Assembly (NCBI RefSeq): GCF_006715635.1
Contig: NZ_VFNP01000001.1
Location: 1-64,000 of the forward strand
Source of the DNA: Streptomyces sp. SLBN-118
GTDB lineage: Bacteria; Actinomycetota; Actinomycetes; Streptomycetales; Streptomycetaceae
DNA length: 64,000 bases
Reading direction: 5' to 3'
The translations under genes were made by a program, and so were the position numbers. Positions 25,750 through 34,923 of this stretch are shown piece by piece. Positions within the stretch are counted from its first letter, which is position 1; every line of letters begins with the position of its first letter. The notes beneath the pieces were generated by a model that saw only the letters and a program-made list of their open reading frames with translations, searched no databases and was not told the origin of the DNA.

Positions 25750-26576
25750 TGGCTGTCATCGCACTGGCAGGCTGCAGTGGCGCGCCCGGCGTGACCACGA
25801 GCGCTCTCGCCTTGCTGCTGTCCTGGCCGCTGGAGCCGGGCCGGCGGATGATCCTGGCCGAGTGCGACCCGGACGGCAGCGCTGTACTGCACGGGCTGTT
25901 GCAGGGCACGCTCGGCGACCGGTACGGGCTGCGGAACCTCTCGGTCGCCGCCCGACAGGGCGACCTCGGCGACGCCTTCTGGCGTCAGCTGATCGACCTG
26001 AGCAGCGAGGACGGGAAGAAGGAGTCGCCGCATGACCGGTTGCTGCTGCCGGGCATCACCGATCCTGCGCAGGCGGCAAGCATGGGCTCGGTATGGAAGG
26101 CCCTGGGGAGCATCTTCCGCGGCATCGAGGCCGAGCACGGCCACGACGTCCTGATCGACCTCGGGCGCCGGGGGGCCTTCGGCCCGTCCGGTGTCCTGGC
26201 CGAGCAGGCCGACGCCGTGTTCGTGGTGGTGCGCAACACCCTGCGCTGCCTGCAGGCAGCCGAGGGCCGGGTGCGCGCGCTGGAGGAGCGGGTCGGTGAC
26301 GTCAGCGTATTGATGATCAACGAGGGTCCGTATCCGGCAGGCGCGGTGCAGCGGGTTCTGCAGGTGCCGGTGGTGGCGACCCTGCCGTACGCGCCGGACG
26401 ACGCCCGTGTGCTGTCGGACGGCGCGGAGCAGCCCCGTCGTTTCACCAAGTCGCCGCTGATGAAGGCCGCCCGTACGGGCAGCACGCTGATGGTGCAGCG
26501 GGCCGCGGTGCGGCGGGCCCGCCTCGATCCGGCCGGCGTGCGTGCCACAGGTGGGGAGGTGACCCGTGCGCGCTAG
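25749..26576 (+). CDS. TadZ/CpaE-like ParA-family protein
   Basis: The 275-residue protein has the MinD/ParA fold. The N-terminal P-loop region reads GCSGAPGVTTSALAL, where the signature lysines of the deviant Walker A are missing. It has a conserved ILAECDPDGSA strand (Walker A' region) and DVLIDLGRR (Walker B region). TadZ/CpaE proteins localise Tad pilus machinery at the pole, and several lack full ATPase motifs. The ATG overlaps the CpaB stop, and the TadA gene starts inside its end. Confidence 0.82.
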   Translation: MAVIALAGCSGAPGVTTSALALLLSWPLEPGRRMILAECDPDGSAVLHGLLQGTLGDRYGLRNLSVAARQGDLGDAFWRQLIDLSSEDGKKESPHDRLLLPGITDPAQAASMGSVWKALGSIFRGIEAEHGHDVLIDLGRRGAFGPSGVLAEQADAVFVVVRNTLRCLQAAEGRVRALEERVGDVSVLMINEGPYPAGAVQRVLQVPVVATLPYAPDDARVLSDGAEQPRRFTKSPLMKAARTGSTLMVQRAAVRRARLDPAGVRATGGEVTRAR

Positions 26577-28065
26577 GCCTCTGCACCCCAATCCCACGGC
26601 GGCTCCGGCGCCCGGCCGCCCCCAGCCGGCGTGGCCCCGCCAGGCGAACGGCGCACCTGCCCCCGCCGGTGCTGCGGCGAGTACGCATGTCCTCGGCGCC
26701 GCGTCGCCTCAGGTCACCGTCGATTACAAGGTGGCCCGGCATATCGCGGCTCAGGTGGCCAAGCAGCGCGAGGAGCTGCTGAAGACGACGCCTGATATGG
26801 ACCGGGCGAGCGAAGAGCAGCGCTGCCTGGACTGGATCAATGAGGCGGTCGCCCTGTGGTCGGATGCCCAGGCGATGGCGCCGCAGGAAGACGAAGCACT
26901 GCGGCGTGCCGTCTATGACCTGCTCTTCCGTGCCGGACGGTTGCAGCCGTACCTGGACGATGACCGGGTCGAGGACATCATCATCCAAGGGCCGGACGAG
27001 GTGTGGCTCGACTACGGCGACGGCGAACGCCGCATGGTCGGGCCGATCGCGGACTCGGAAGAGGAACTGCTGGAGCTGCTGCGGGAGTTGGCGCGGGGGT
27101 CCGGGCACAACGAGCGCACCATCTCGACGGCGAACCCCACCCTGGCTCTGTCCCTGCAGGACGGTTCCCGCCTGCAGGCCATCACCGGGCTCGGGCCGAT
27201 GACCTATGCCGTCATCCGCCGGCACCGGGTCTCCCACGCCGATCTGGACGACCTGCTCCGGCTGGGCACGATCGACCCGATCCTGCGCGATTTCCTCGGC
27301 GCGTGCGTGCGCGCGGAGAAGAACATCATGATCGCGGGGAAGCAGAAGGCCGGGAAGACCACCTTGCTGCGGGCGATGCTCAAGGAGTTCGACCCCGAGA
27401 CACGGTTTGCCACCATCCAGACCGAGGACGAGCTGTTCGCCCACGCCAACGGCTACCACCGCCAAGTCGTCTCCCTGGTCGGGCGCGAGTCCAATGGAGA
27501 GAAGGACGTCACCGGCCGCGGCGCCGGCGAGGTCACCCTCTTGGACCTGATGCACCCGGCGCTGCGCATGTCGCTGGAGCGGATCGTGGTCGGCGAGGTC
27601 CGCGGCCCCGAAGTCGTCGCCATGATGCAGGCGCTGACGAACGGCTCGGGCGGCAACCTGTGCACCATCCACGCCCGCCGCCCGGACATCATCTTCGACC
27701 GGATCGCCGAGCTGTACGCGCTGGCCCAGGACAACCTGTCCGAGCAGCTCGCCTACCGGCAGACCGCCAACGGCCTGGACTTCATCGTGTACATCGACAT
27801 GACGGATGAGACGCAGATCGGCGGCCGCCGCCACCGCTATGTCAGCCACGTCCTGGAGCTGACCGGGATCGGTGAGTCCGGCCGCCCCGCCACCAACGAG
27901 GTCTTCTCCCCCGGCACGGAGTTCGGCGAGCTGCGCGCAGTACCGCGGATGGACCCGGGCTGCATCGACGACCTGCGCCGCGTCGGTTTCGACTCGGCAC
28001 TGCTGCAGCAGCCCTACGGGGCCTGGCAGGCCCCGCTGCCGCTGAAGGTGGGCGTGAGCCGATGA
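26566..28065 (+). CDS. tadA: TadA/CpaF-type pilus assembly ATPase
   Basis: The 499-residue secretion ATPase has Walker A AGKQKAGKTTLL (about 256-267), an Asp/Glu-box region QTEDELF (about 285), a Walker B-like segment RIVVGEVRGPE (about 341-351) and a His-box CTIHAR (about 365). An N-terminal domain holds the family block LEDIIIQGPDEVWLDYGDG in altered form (VEDIIIQGPD). It powers Flp pilus assembly at the inner face of the membrane. The GTG start lies 10 nt before the TadZ stop. Confidence 0.93.
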   Translation: MRARPLHPNPTAAPAPGRPQPAWPRQANGAPAPAGAAASTHVLGAASPQVTVDYKVARHIAAQVAKQREELLKTTPDMDRASEEQRCLDWINEAVALWSDAQAMAPQEDEALRRAVYDLLFRAGRLQPYLDDDRVEDIIIQGPDEVWLDYGDGERRMVGPIADSEEELLELLRELARGSGHNERTISTANPTLALSLQDGSRLQAITGLGPMTYAVIRRHRVSHADLDDLLRLGTIDPILRDFLGACVRAEKNIMIAGKQKAGKTTLLRAMLKEFDPETRFATIQTEDELFAHANGYHRQVVSLVGRESNGEKDVTGRGAGEVTLLDLMHPALRMSLERIVVGEVRGPEVVAMMQALTNGSGGNLCTIHARRPDIIFDRIAELYALAQDNLSEQLAYRQTANGLDFIVYIDMTDETQIGGRRHRYVSHVLELTGIGESGRPATNEVFSPGTEFGELRAVPRMDPGCIDDLRRVGFDSALLQQPYGAWQAPLPLKVGVSR

Positions 28066-29012
28066 CCCTGTTGTGGGGACTGCTCAGCGGCATGGCCGTC
28101 ATCGGCGGACTGATCGGTGTCGTGGCCGGGATCGTGGGCACCACTGCGCCGCGCCGGGCGGCGCTGCTCCAGCGGTGGCGGTCTTGGGGCGCCGGGAAGG
28201 ACCTGGGCCAGGACGTTCGGCTGCGCCGGCGGACCCTTACGGTCGCGGCCGTCGTGGTCTTCGTGACGGTGTGGCTGGTCTCGGGGAACTTCGTGGGCGG
28301 TGCACTGCTCGGCGCGGCCTTCATCGGCGTGCCCTGGCTGCTCACCCCGGGGCAGATGGCGCAGAACCGCATCGGCCAGCTGGAGGCTCTCAGCGAGTGG
28401 ACCCAGCGGCTGGCCGGCCTCCTCCGGCTGGGCATGGGTCTCGAACAGGCGATGATGACCAGCCGTAAGGGCGCGCCGGACGAGCTTGCTCCGCAGATCA
28501 TCAACCTGTCCGACCGTCTGCGCCTGGGCTGGCGACCGGAAGCAGCGCTACGCGCGTTCGCCGATGAACTGGACGATGTGACCGCGGACAAGGTGGTCGC
28601 CGCGCTGATCCTGTCGGTCAACGACCGCGGTCCGGGCCTGGCTCAGGCGCTGGAGGACCTGGCGGGCACGGTCCGCGACGAGGTCGCCAAGAAGCGCGCC
28701 ATCGAGGCGGACCGGGCGAAGCCGCGGACCACGGTGCGGTGGATGACCATCATCACCGTGGGCGTCGTGGTGGCCGGCTTCTTCGTGCCGTCCTACACGA
28801 AGCCGTACTCCACGCTCCTGGGACAGCTGCTGCTCGCCTTCCTGATGGCCGGGTTCGTCGGGGTGCTGACTTTGATGCGGCAGCTGGGTTCCTTCCGCCG
28901 TATCCCCCGCTTCATGATTACCGACCCGTTCAGCACAGTCCGGCTGCCCGCGCCCTCGGCGGATTCTGACGTGCCGGTCGCTGGCCGTGAGACGGAAGGA
29001 GTGACCTCGTGA
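28062..29012 (+). CDS. tadB: TadB-like pilus platform protein
   Basis: The 316-residue protein has paired TM helices near residues 62-95 and 225-285 around a cytoplasmic GspF-type domain (RLAGLLRLGMGLEQAMM...DRLRLGWRPEAALRAFADEL). That is the T2SF domain of Tad platform proteins. It follows TadA with an ATGA overlap and precedes its paralogue TadC with a GTGA overlap. Together they form the membrane platform that TadA acts on. Confidence 0.88.
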   Translation: MTLLWGLLSGMAVIGGLIGVVAGIVGTTAPRRAALLQRWRSWGAGKDLGQDVRLRRRTLTVAAVVVFVTVWLVSGNFVGGALLGAAFIGVPWLLTPGQMAQNRIGQLEALSEWTQRLAGLLRLGMGLEQAMMTSRKGAPDELAPQIINLSDRLRLGWRPEAALRAFADELDDVTADKVVAALILSVNDRGPGLAQALEDLAGTVRDEVAKKRAIEADRAKPRTTVRWMTIITVGVVVAGFFVPSYTKPYSTLLGQLLLAFLMAGFVGVLTLMRQLGSFRRIPRFMITDPFSTVRLPAPSADSDVPVAGRETEGVTS

Positions 29013-29893
29013 ACCTGCTCCCCGTCGTTCTGACCGGCGGGACGGTCGGCGCTGGCCTCGCCCTGCTGGTGCGGGAACTCCTGCGCCCCCAGCCCGCGTT
29101 GGGGCCGGCCCTCGCGCGCAGCGCCCCGGCCACCTTGACCATGCCCGAACCGGAACTGGACCGCGAAGAGCGGTGGGGCCGGTGGCTGCTGGCCCGCCTC
29201 GAGCGCCTGCCCGGTGTCCGCATCCCCACCATCAACCTGGCGCTGCTCGGGCAGGGTCCGGGCCAGTTCATGCTCAAGAAGACTGCGCTCGCCGCTCTCG
29301 GCCTGCTCTGCCCGGTGATCGCGACGATTCCGTGGATCATCGCGGGTGTCTCCCTGCCGTTCTACGTGCCCGCCGGCGTCGGACTCCTCATCGCGGGGCT
29401 GCTGTTCATCACGCCCGATCTCGCGGTGCGGGACCAGGCCAAGCGGGCGCGGGAAGAGTTCACGCACGCCCTGTCCGCCTACCTGGACCTGGTCGCGCTC
29501 AAGCGGGCCGCCGACGCCGGCCCCGCGGAGGCCCTGGAGAAGGCCGCCGAGGTCGGTCGCGGCTGGCCCTTCCTTTATCTGCAGGGCGCCCTGCGCCGGG
29601 CCCGGCTGGAGAAGATCCCGCCCTATCAAGCACTCACGGAGCTCTCCGCCGAGTACGACCTGCCTGTCCTGGACGACGTCGCCGACATCATGCGGGGTTC
29701 GGCCACCGACGGCGCCGCCGTCTACAAGGCACTGCGGGCCCGCACCGCCGCGCTCAACGCCGAACTGCTGGCCGATCAGGCCGCGGAGGCCAATGCCGCC
29801 AGCGAGAAGATGACCGCTCCGGGAGCCCTGCTCGCCGTCTTGGTCATGCTCCTGATGGCGTTCCCTGCGGTCATCCGCATGCTTACCGTCTAA
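29009..29893 (+). CDS. tadC: TadC-like pilus platform protein
   Basis: The 294-residue protein has a first TM near residues 5-25, a central helical pair near 92-132, a cytoplasmic T2SF-like domain (SAYLDLVALKRAADAGPAEAL...VLDDVADIMRGSA) and a C-terminal TM. The domain order matches TadC. The gene follows TadB directly and is separated by 47 nt from the pilin gene, the only clear spacer within the Tad block. Confidence 0.88.
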   Translation: MNLLPVVLTGGTVGAGLALLVRELLRPQPALGPALARSAPATLTMPEPELDREERWGRWLLARLERLPGVRIPTINLALLGQGPGQFMLKKTALAALGLLCPVIATIPWIIAGVSLPFYVPAGVGLLIAGLLFITPDLAVRDQAKRAREEFTHALSAYLDLVALKRAADAGPAEALEKAAEVGRGWPFLYLQGALRRARLEKIPPYQALTELSAEYDLPVLDDVADIMRGSATDGAAVYKALRARTAALNAELLADQAAEANAASEKMTAPGALLAVLVMLLMAFPAVIRMLTV

Positions 29894-29940
29894 GACCACC
29901 TCGACTCGCTGAACCGCTGAAGGAGCAAGGAGTACCGATC

Positions 29941-30156
29941 ATGAAGCACACCGCAGCCCGTACCTACCGTGCGGTGCACTGGATGACCACGCGTTGGCAG
30001 GAGAGACTGGAGGAGGTTCGGCGTCGGCCGGACCGCGGCGACATCAGCATCACGACCGTCATCATCTGGGTCGCCGCCGTCACCGGCGCTCTGCTGATCG
30101 CCGGGACCATCGCCATCGTGATCGTTAAGTACAACGGCAGGCTCTCCGGGCTGTGA
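29941..30156 (+). CDS. Flp-like pilin / small pilus subunit
   Basis: The 71-residue protein has a basic N-terminus, then RGDISITTVIIWVAAVTGAL, one hydrophobic helix and a short charged tail. The gene is placed where Tad loci encode the Flp pilin, and it has AAGGAGCAAGGAG upstream, a strong ribosome site suited to an abundant subunit. The usual G-x4-E processing motif is not obvious, so it may be an atypical pilin. Confidence 0.75.
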   Translation: MKHTAARTYRAVHWMTTRWQERLEEVRRRPDRGDISITTVIIWVAAVTGALLIAGTIAIVIVKYNGRLSGL

Positions 30157-30581
30157 TGGCTCGTCCGGGGCGGCTGAAGTTCTGGTGGCGGGGGCGAAGG
30201 TGGCGCGACGACCGCGGTGACACCAGCATCCAGATGGCGATCATCTTTCCGTTCGTGCTGCTTGCCACGGTGGCCGTCATCCAGGCCTCCATGTGGTACT
30301 ACGCACGGCAGATCGCGCTGACCGCTGCCCGTGAGGGTCTCACCGCGGCCCGTGCCTACGAGTCGAGCCCGGCCGACGGTGCGGCCCAGGCGCGGAACGT
30401 GCTGGGGCGCACCGCGGGTGACAGCCTGCGCGGCTACAGCGTCGTGGTGAGCAGCGACGGCCAGCGTGTGCGGGTGCAGGTCTCCGGAACGGCCATGTCG
30501 ATGATCCCGGGGGTGTCAGGCCTGCAGGTCACGCAGTCTGCGTCCGGTCCCGTGGAGCGCTGGACGGTCCCGGGAGGGTGA
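30153..30581 (+). CDS. TadE-like pseudopilin 1
   Basis: The protein of about 141 residues has a basic N-terminus, the TadE-type junction DDRGDTSIQMAIIFPFVLL (about residues 19-37) leading into a TM helix, then an extracytoplasmic domain. TadE/F proteins are minor subunits needed for Flp pilus assembly. It starts with GTG-ATG at 30153/30156, overlapping the pilin stop. The following gene overlaps its stop in turn. Confidence 0.85.
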   Translation: MMARPGRLKFWWRGRRWRDDRGDTSIQMAIIFPFVLLATVAVIQASMWYYARQIALTAAREGLTAARAYESSPADGAAQARNVLGRTAGDSLRGYSVVVSSDGQRVRVQVSGTAMSMIPGVSGLQVTQSASGPVERWTVPGG

Positions 30582-31039
30582 ACTACGTGCGATACATGGC
30601 CCGATGGGCTCACAGACTTCGCAGCGATGAGGGCAGTGCCGCGATCGAGGCGGCCATCATCGTCCCGTCGCTGATCATGTTCCTGTGTCTGGCGATCGCT
30701 GGCGGCCGGATCGTCACCTCCGGCTCGAAGATCGACTCTGCGGCCGAGGACGCGGCACGGGAGGCCTCCATTCACCGCACGGCGGGGGCCGCTCAGAGCG
30801 CCGCGCACGCGGCGGCCGCCGAATCCCTGAACGACCAGGGCATCACGTGCGCGTCGACCAGCGTCAGCGTCAACACCGGTGGTCTGAGCGTGCCGGTGGG
30901 CCAGGTCGGCACGGTGACCGTGACCGTGACCTGCACGGTCAACTTGTCGGACCTGCTGCTGCCGGGCGTGCCCGGGGCGCGGACGCTCACGTCGACGGCG
31001 ACCTCGGTGGTGGATCAGTACAGGCAGCGAGGTGACTGA
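30578..31039 (+). CDS. TadE/G-like pseudopilin 2
   Basis: The 153-residue protein has the junction SDEGSAAIEAAIIVPSLIMF (about 17-36), including the Glu and Pro usual in TadE, followed by one TM and a soluble domain with two cysteines and a Val/Thr-rich strand region. It overlaps both neighbours (GTGA and ATG at its stop). It is the second of three consecutive minor pilin genes. Confidence 0.85.
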   Translation: MNYVRYMARWAHRLRSDEGSAAIEAAIIVPSLIMFLCLAIAGGRIVTSGSKIDSAAEDAAREASIHRTAGAAQSAAHAAAAESLNDQGITCASTSVSVNTGGLSVPVGQVGTVTVTVTCTVNLSDLLLPGVPGARTLTSTATSVVDQYRQRGD

Positions 31040-31491
31040 TGTTCTTCCGGCAGATGGGGCTGCGCCGTGCACGGTGGGATGACCGGGGCGGCGTCACCGT
31101 GTTCGTCGCCGTGTGCGTCATCGCGCTGATCGGCATCATCGGCGTCGCCGTGGACGGCGGCGGCAAGATGCGTGCCACCGAGCGCGCCGACTACATCGCC
31201 GGCGAGGCCGCCCGGGCAGGCGGGCAGGCCATCGACCCCGCCGAGGCCATCAGCGGCAACGCGATCGTCGTGGATCCGCAGGACGCCCAGGCCGCAGCCC
31301 AGGCGTACTTGCGCTCCGCCGGCGCCACCGGCACGGTCAGCGTGTCCGGCGACGGCAAGACCCTCACCGTCACCGTCACCGGCTCGTACGACACGAAGTT
31401 CCTGTCGGCGGTCGGGATCGGCTCGTTGTCGGTGACCGGCCAGGGCAAGGCCACCCTCCTGCATGGCGTCACCGCTCCCGAAGGAAACTGA
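31039..31491 (+). CDS. TadG-like pilus protein
   Basis: The 150-residue protein has DDRGGVTVFVAVCVIALIGI (about 15-34) leading into the helix and then VDGGGKMRATERADYIAGEA, the pattern of the TadG/Flp-associated N-terminus. The extracytoplasmic part is a short repeated beta segment. It is much shorter than classical TadG, which carries a von Willebrand-type domain absent here. Its stop overlaps the next start. Confidence 0.82.
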   Translation: MFFRQMGLRRARWDDRGGVTVFVAVCVIALIGIIGVAVDGGGKMRATERADYIAGEAARAGGQAIDPAEAISGNAIVVDPQDAQAAAQAYLRSAGATGTVSVSGDGKTLTVTVTGSYDTKFLSAVGIGSLSVTGQGKATLLHGVTAPEGN

Positions 31492-34400
31492 TGCGCACCA
31501 CCCACTCCCCCGCCGCAACGGTGGGCCGCACCCTGGCCCGTGTTCTCAAGGCCGTGGTGAGCCTGCTCGTTCTGGCCGCCGCGGTCGCGGGGCTGCCGTT
31601 GCTGCTGGCCTGGGTCACTCCGGTCATCTGGGCTTCCGCCCACGACGACCTCACGCACCTGCTGGACCGGCAGGACACGGGCGCGACGTTTTTGCTGCTG
31701 CTCGTCGCGGTGGGCTGGATCGGGTGGGCGCAGTTCAGTTTCTGCGCGGTACGCGAGCTGATCGCCCAGCTGCGGGGCCGGACCTGGCGCGCCCCGCGAG
31801 GGATGGGTGCCTCGCAGCGTGCCGCGGCCCTTCTCATCGGCAGCATCCTGGTGCTGCTGCCCACGAGTTCGGCCCTGGCCTCCGACGCCCAGGCCGCAGC
31901 GGCCACCACCGCAGCCCGCGTCCCCGGCCAAGCCCAGGGCCCGCAGGCCGCCGAGGCCGAGCAATCCCCGTCCTCCGCGAGGACGTCCGGTACTTCGTAC
32001 ACGGTGCGCGAGACGCGGCCCGCGGAGAGCCTGTGGGGCATCGCCGAACGGGAGTTGGGGGACGGCGAACGGTGGCGGGAGATTGCGAGCCTGAACGAGG
32101 GCCGCGTGATGGCCGACGGCCAGGTCTTCAAGGCCAACAGCTTTCTGCAGCCCGGCTGGCAGCTGGAGATGCCCGATACCGCCCCCGCGCCGGGAGGCGT
32201 CCGTACGCAGCTGGGTGCCAGCGCCCCGGCTGCCGCCGAAGAGAGCGCGCACGTCGTCACGGTCCACTCGGGCGACTACCTGTCGAAGATCGCTCAAAAG
32301 GAGCTCGGCGACGGCGACGAGTGGCCGCGCCTGTTCGAGGCCAGCCGGGGCAAGCCGCAGGCGGACGGCCTGCCCACCATCTCCGACCCGGATGTGGTCT
32401 ACGCGGGACAGCAGGTCACTGTGCCCGGCGCCCAGCCCGACCAGCACGCGCCGCCGCAAGACAGCGACCACGGCGACGAGACGGACAACCACGAGACCAC
32501 TCCCCCGGCCACGCAGAAGCCAGACGGCGAGCACAAGCCGGGCGATGGCGCGGGGGATGAGCAGGCACCCGCGCCGGGCAACACCACAGCGCCCGCGCCC
32601 GAGTCGTGGGTCCCCGGCACACCGAGCAGCCGACCGGCCGAGCAGCCGGGGCAGCACCAGGGCTCTCCGTCCGCAACGGCTCCCGCGACGCCCCAGCCCA
32701 GCACCAGCGCCTCCTCCCCCGCCGCCACGCCGCCCGAGACGCCGGCGTCGGCTCCGCCCGGCAGCCCGCTGAACCTGCGCACCGTTCTGGGCGCTGGCGC
32801 GCTGCTGGCCGCCGCCATCACCGGTGCTCTCGCGCTGCGCCGGACGCTGCAGCGCCGCCGCCGCAAGCCGGGCGAGAAGATTGCCATCGCGGCGGAGACC
32901 TCTCCGGCAGAGGCCCAGTTGGCGGCGGCCGCCGAACCGGACGGTGCAGTCCGCCTGGACGCGGCCCTGCGGACCCTGGCCCACCAGGTGGCCCCACAAG
33001 AAGACGGTGCGGACCTGCCGCCATTGAGGGCTGCGCGGATCGGTGCCCGCACGGTGGAGGTACTTCCCGAGGACCTCGCCCAGGGGCCGCAGGCGCCCTT
33101 CGTCTCCGGGAAGGGCGGATGGTGGGTCCTGGCCGCCGACTCCGCCCTCTTGGACGAGGAGACCGCCCGCGAGGTGCCGGCGCCCTATCCGGGGCTGGTC
33201 ACGATCGGCAGCACCGAGGAAGGCGACCTGCTGCTGCTCAACCTCGCCCGCGTGCCCGCCGTGCTGCTGGACGGCAACCCCCTCCACATCACCGAGATGT
33301 GCACCTCCCTCGCCCTCGAGCTCGGGATGAGCCCGTGGGCAAGCGAAGTCGAAGTCGTGACGGTGGGGTTCGGCCAGGACCTGCCGCAGTTGCTGCCCAC
33401 CGCACGGATCGCCCACATGCGGCACGCCACGCACGCGCTGCGCGACTTGAGCGAACGGCTGCTGGAGGCACACCAGATGCCCGAAACCCAGCATCAGCCC
33501 TACCTGCTGCTGTGCGCGTCGTCTCTGGACCCGGACACCGCCTGCGAGTTCGCCGACGTCATCGACAAGGCCGGGACGGTTCCCGTCACGCTGGTCGCGC
33601 CGGCGAGTACGGCGGCCGCACACTTCCCGGAAGCCGAGATCCTCAATGCCTCGCCCAGCACACCGCAGCATCTCGACTCCGCCAATACCGACATCACGGT
33701 GCAGCGCCTGGAGCACGCCTCTTACCTCCAGATCACCACCGCGTTGAAGGTGTCCGCGCAGCCAGCGCACCCGGCCGAGGGCCCCTGGCAGGACGTCCCG
33801 GACGAGCCCGACAGCGTGCAGCAGCCCGAGCAGCCCACGCCGGAGGAATCCGCCGCGCCGGCGCCCAAAGCGGCCACGAGGCCCTCATCCACGCCGGCAG
33901 CAGACGTAAGCGGCGAGGTCTTTCCGGCCCTGCTCGCCGCCACCACCGATCCCTCCGCACCGCGTCTCCGGCCCACCACCGCACCGTCGCCCCGGGACGA
34001 GGAGGAACACGATCCGAGCGCCGACGCGCCGATGGGCCCGCCCGCAGAGGGTCCGCAGGCCCGGGACGCTGACGACGAACATGCCGCCGCGGACAGCACG
34101 GCGGCCGAAGCGCAGGAGGCTCATGACCCGCACGCGCCGGAGATCCGGGTCCTGGGCCCAGTCGAGGTGACAGGCGTGGACAGCACCGGCCACGGCCCGC
34201 GGATGGCACAGCTTGCCGCCTTGTTGTTCTTCCGGCCCGGGCGCAGTGCCGACGTCGTCTGCTCCGACATGGATCCCATCAGCCCCTGGACACCCAGTAC
34301 CCTCAACGCCCGCCTGCAGGGCCTGCGCCGCTCCCTGGGCAGCGATCCCGCCGGCAACCCCTACGTGCCACGCCGCAAGTCCGGCGAAGACCCCTACCGG

Positions 34401-34880
34401 CTCTCCCCCGGCGTGCGCTGCGACTGGACCCGCTTACTGCACCTCGTCGAACGCGCACTGCCACTGGGCCCGTCCGGCCTGTCCGATCTGGAGAAGGCGC
34501 TCACTCTGGTCCGTGGCCGGCCATTCGGCGGCAAACCCCTTCCCTGGGCTGAGCCCTACCAGCAGGAGATGATCACGCGGATCATCGACATCGCGCACAC
34601 CGTGGCCACCTACCGCACCCCTGCCGGCCAGCACCACGACCTCTCCGCGGCCCGCCAGGCCGTCGCGACCGCTCTCGAGGTCGACGACACGGCGGAGCTG
34701 TTGTATCGCGACTGGCTCCGGATCGAGCATGCAGCCGGGAACCGTCAAGGGCTGCACACCGCCATCACCCGCGTCCAACAGATCAACCGGGCGCTGGACT
34801 GTTCACTGGAGATCGAGACCGAGCAGCTCATCAACGAGCTCCTCAACGGCTCGGGCGAGGCGGTGCGCAAGGCCCTGTAG
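31491..34880 (+). CDS. Membrane protein with LysM repeats and C-terminal BTAD-like domain
   Basis: The 1129-residue protein has TM helices at about 18-42, 62-82 and 108-128. Two LysM-like units follow at about 168-230 (YTVRETRPAESLWGIAEREL) and 253-315 (HVVTVHSGDYLSKIAQKEL), then a Pro-rich linker and a TM at about 426-450. The cytoplasmic half ends from about 883 with a winged-helix plus BTAD helical domain (EIRVLGPVEVTG). BTAD is shared with SARP regulators. A wall-binding sensor joined to a regulator-like domain at the end of a transfer operon is the inference. Confidence 0.88.
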   Translation: MRTTHSPAATVGRTLARVLKAVVSLLVLAAAVAGLPLLLAWVTPVIWASAHDDLTHLLDRQDTGATFLLLLVAVGWIGWAQFSFCAVRELIAQLRGRTWRAPRGMGASQRAAALLIGSILVLLPTSSALASDAQAAAATTAARVPGQAQGPQAAEAEQSPSSARTSGTSYTVRETRPAESLWGIAERELGDGERWREIASLNEGRVMADGQVFKANSFLQPGWQLEMPDTAPAPGGVRTQLGASAPAAAEESAHVVTVHSGDYLSKIAQKELGDGDEWPRLFEASRGKPQADGLPTISDPDVVYAGQQVTVPGAQPDQHAPPQDSDHGDETDNHETTPPATQKPDGEHKPGDGAGDEQAPAPGNTTAPAPESWVPGTPSSRPAEQPGQHQGSPSATAPATPQPSTSASSPAATPPETPASAPPGSPLNLRTVLGAGALLAAAITGALALRRTLQRRRRKPGEKIAIAAETSPAEAQLAAAAEPDGAVRLDAALRTLAHQVAPQEDGADLPPLRAARIGARTVEVLPEDLAQGPQAPFVSGKGGWWVLAADSALLDEETAREVPAPYPGLVTIGSTEEGDLLLLNLARVPAVLLDGNPLHITEMCTSLALELGMSPWASEVEVVTVGFGQDLPQLLPTARIAHMRHATHALRDLSERLLEAHQMPETQHQPYLLLCASSLDPDTACEFADVIDKAGTVPVTLVAPASTAAAHFPEAEILNASPSTPQHLDSANTDITVQRLEHASYLQITTALKVSAQPAHPAEGPWQDVPDEPDSVQQPEQPTPEESAAPAPKAATRPSSTPAADVSGEVFPALLAATTDPSAPRLRPTTAPSPRDEEEHDPSADAPMGPPAEGPQARDADDEHAAADSTAAEAQEAHDPHAPEIRVLGPVEVTGVDSTGHGPRMAQLAALLFFRPGRSADVVCSDMDPISPWTPSTLNARLQGLRRSLGSDPAGNPYVPRRKSGEDPYRLSPGVRCDWTRLLHLVERALPLGPSGLSDLEKALTLVRGRPFGGKPLPWAEPYQQEMITRIIDIAHTVATYRTPAGQHHDLSAARQAVATALEVDDTAELLYRDWLRIEHAAGNRQGLHTAITRVQQINRALDCSLEIETEQLINELLNGSGEAVRKAL

Positions 34881-34923
34881 CCAACGGGGGCGCAAACCAC
34901 GCCGGACAGCGGCGGTCAACGGT

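Noticed and set aside
31191..33770. 859-codon minus-strand ORF opposite the TadG and LysM-BTAD genes
   Set aside because: It spans two real plus-strand genes with clear domains, and its translation has no recognisable fold or membrane pattern.
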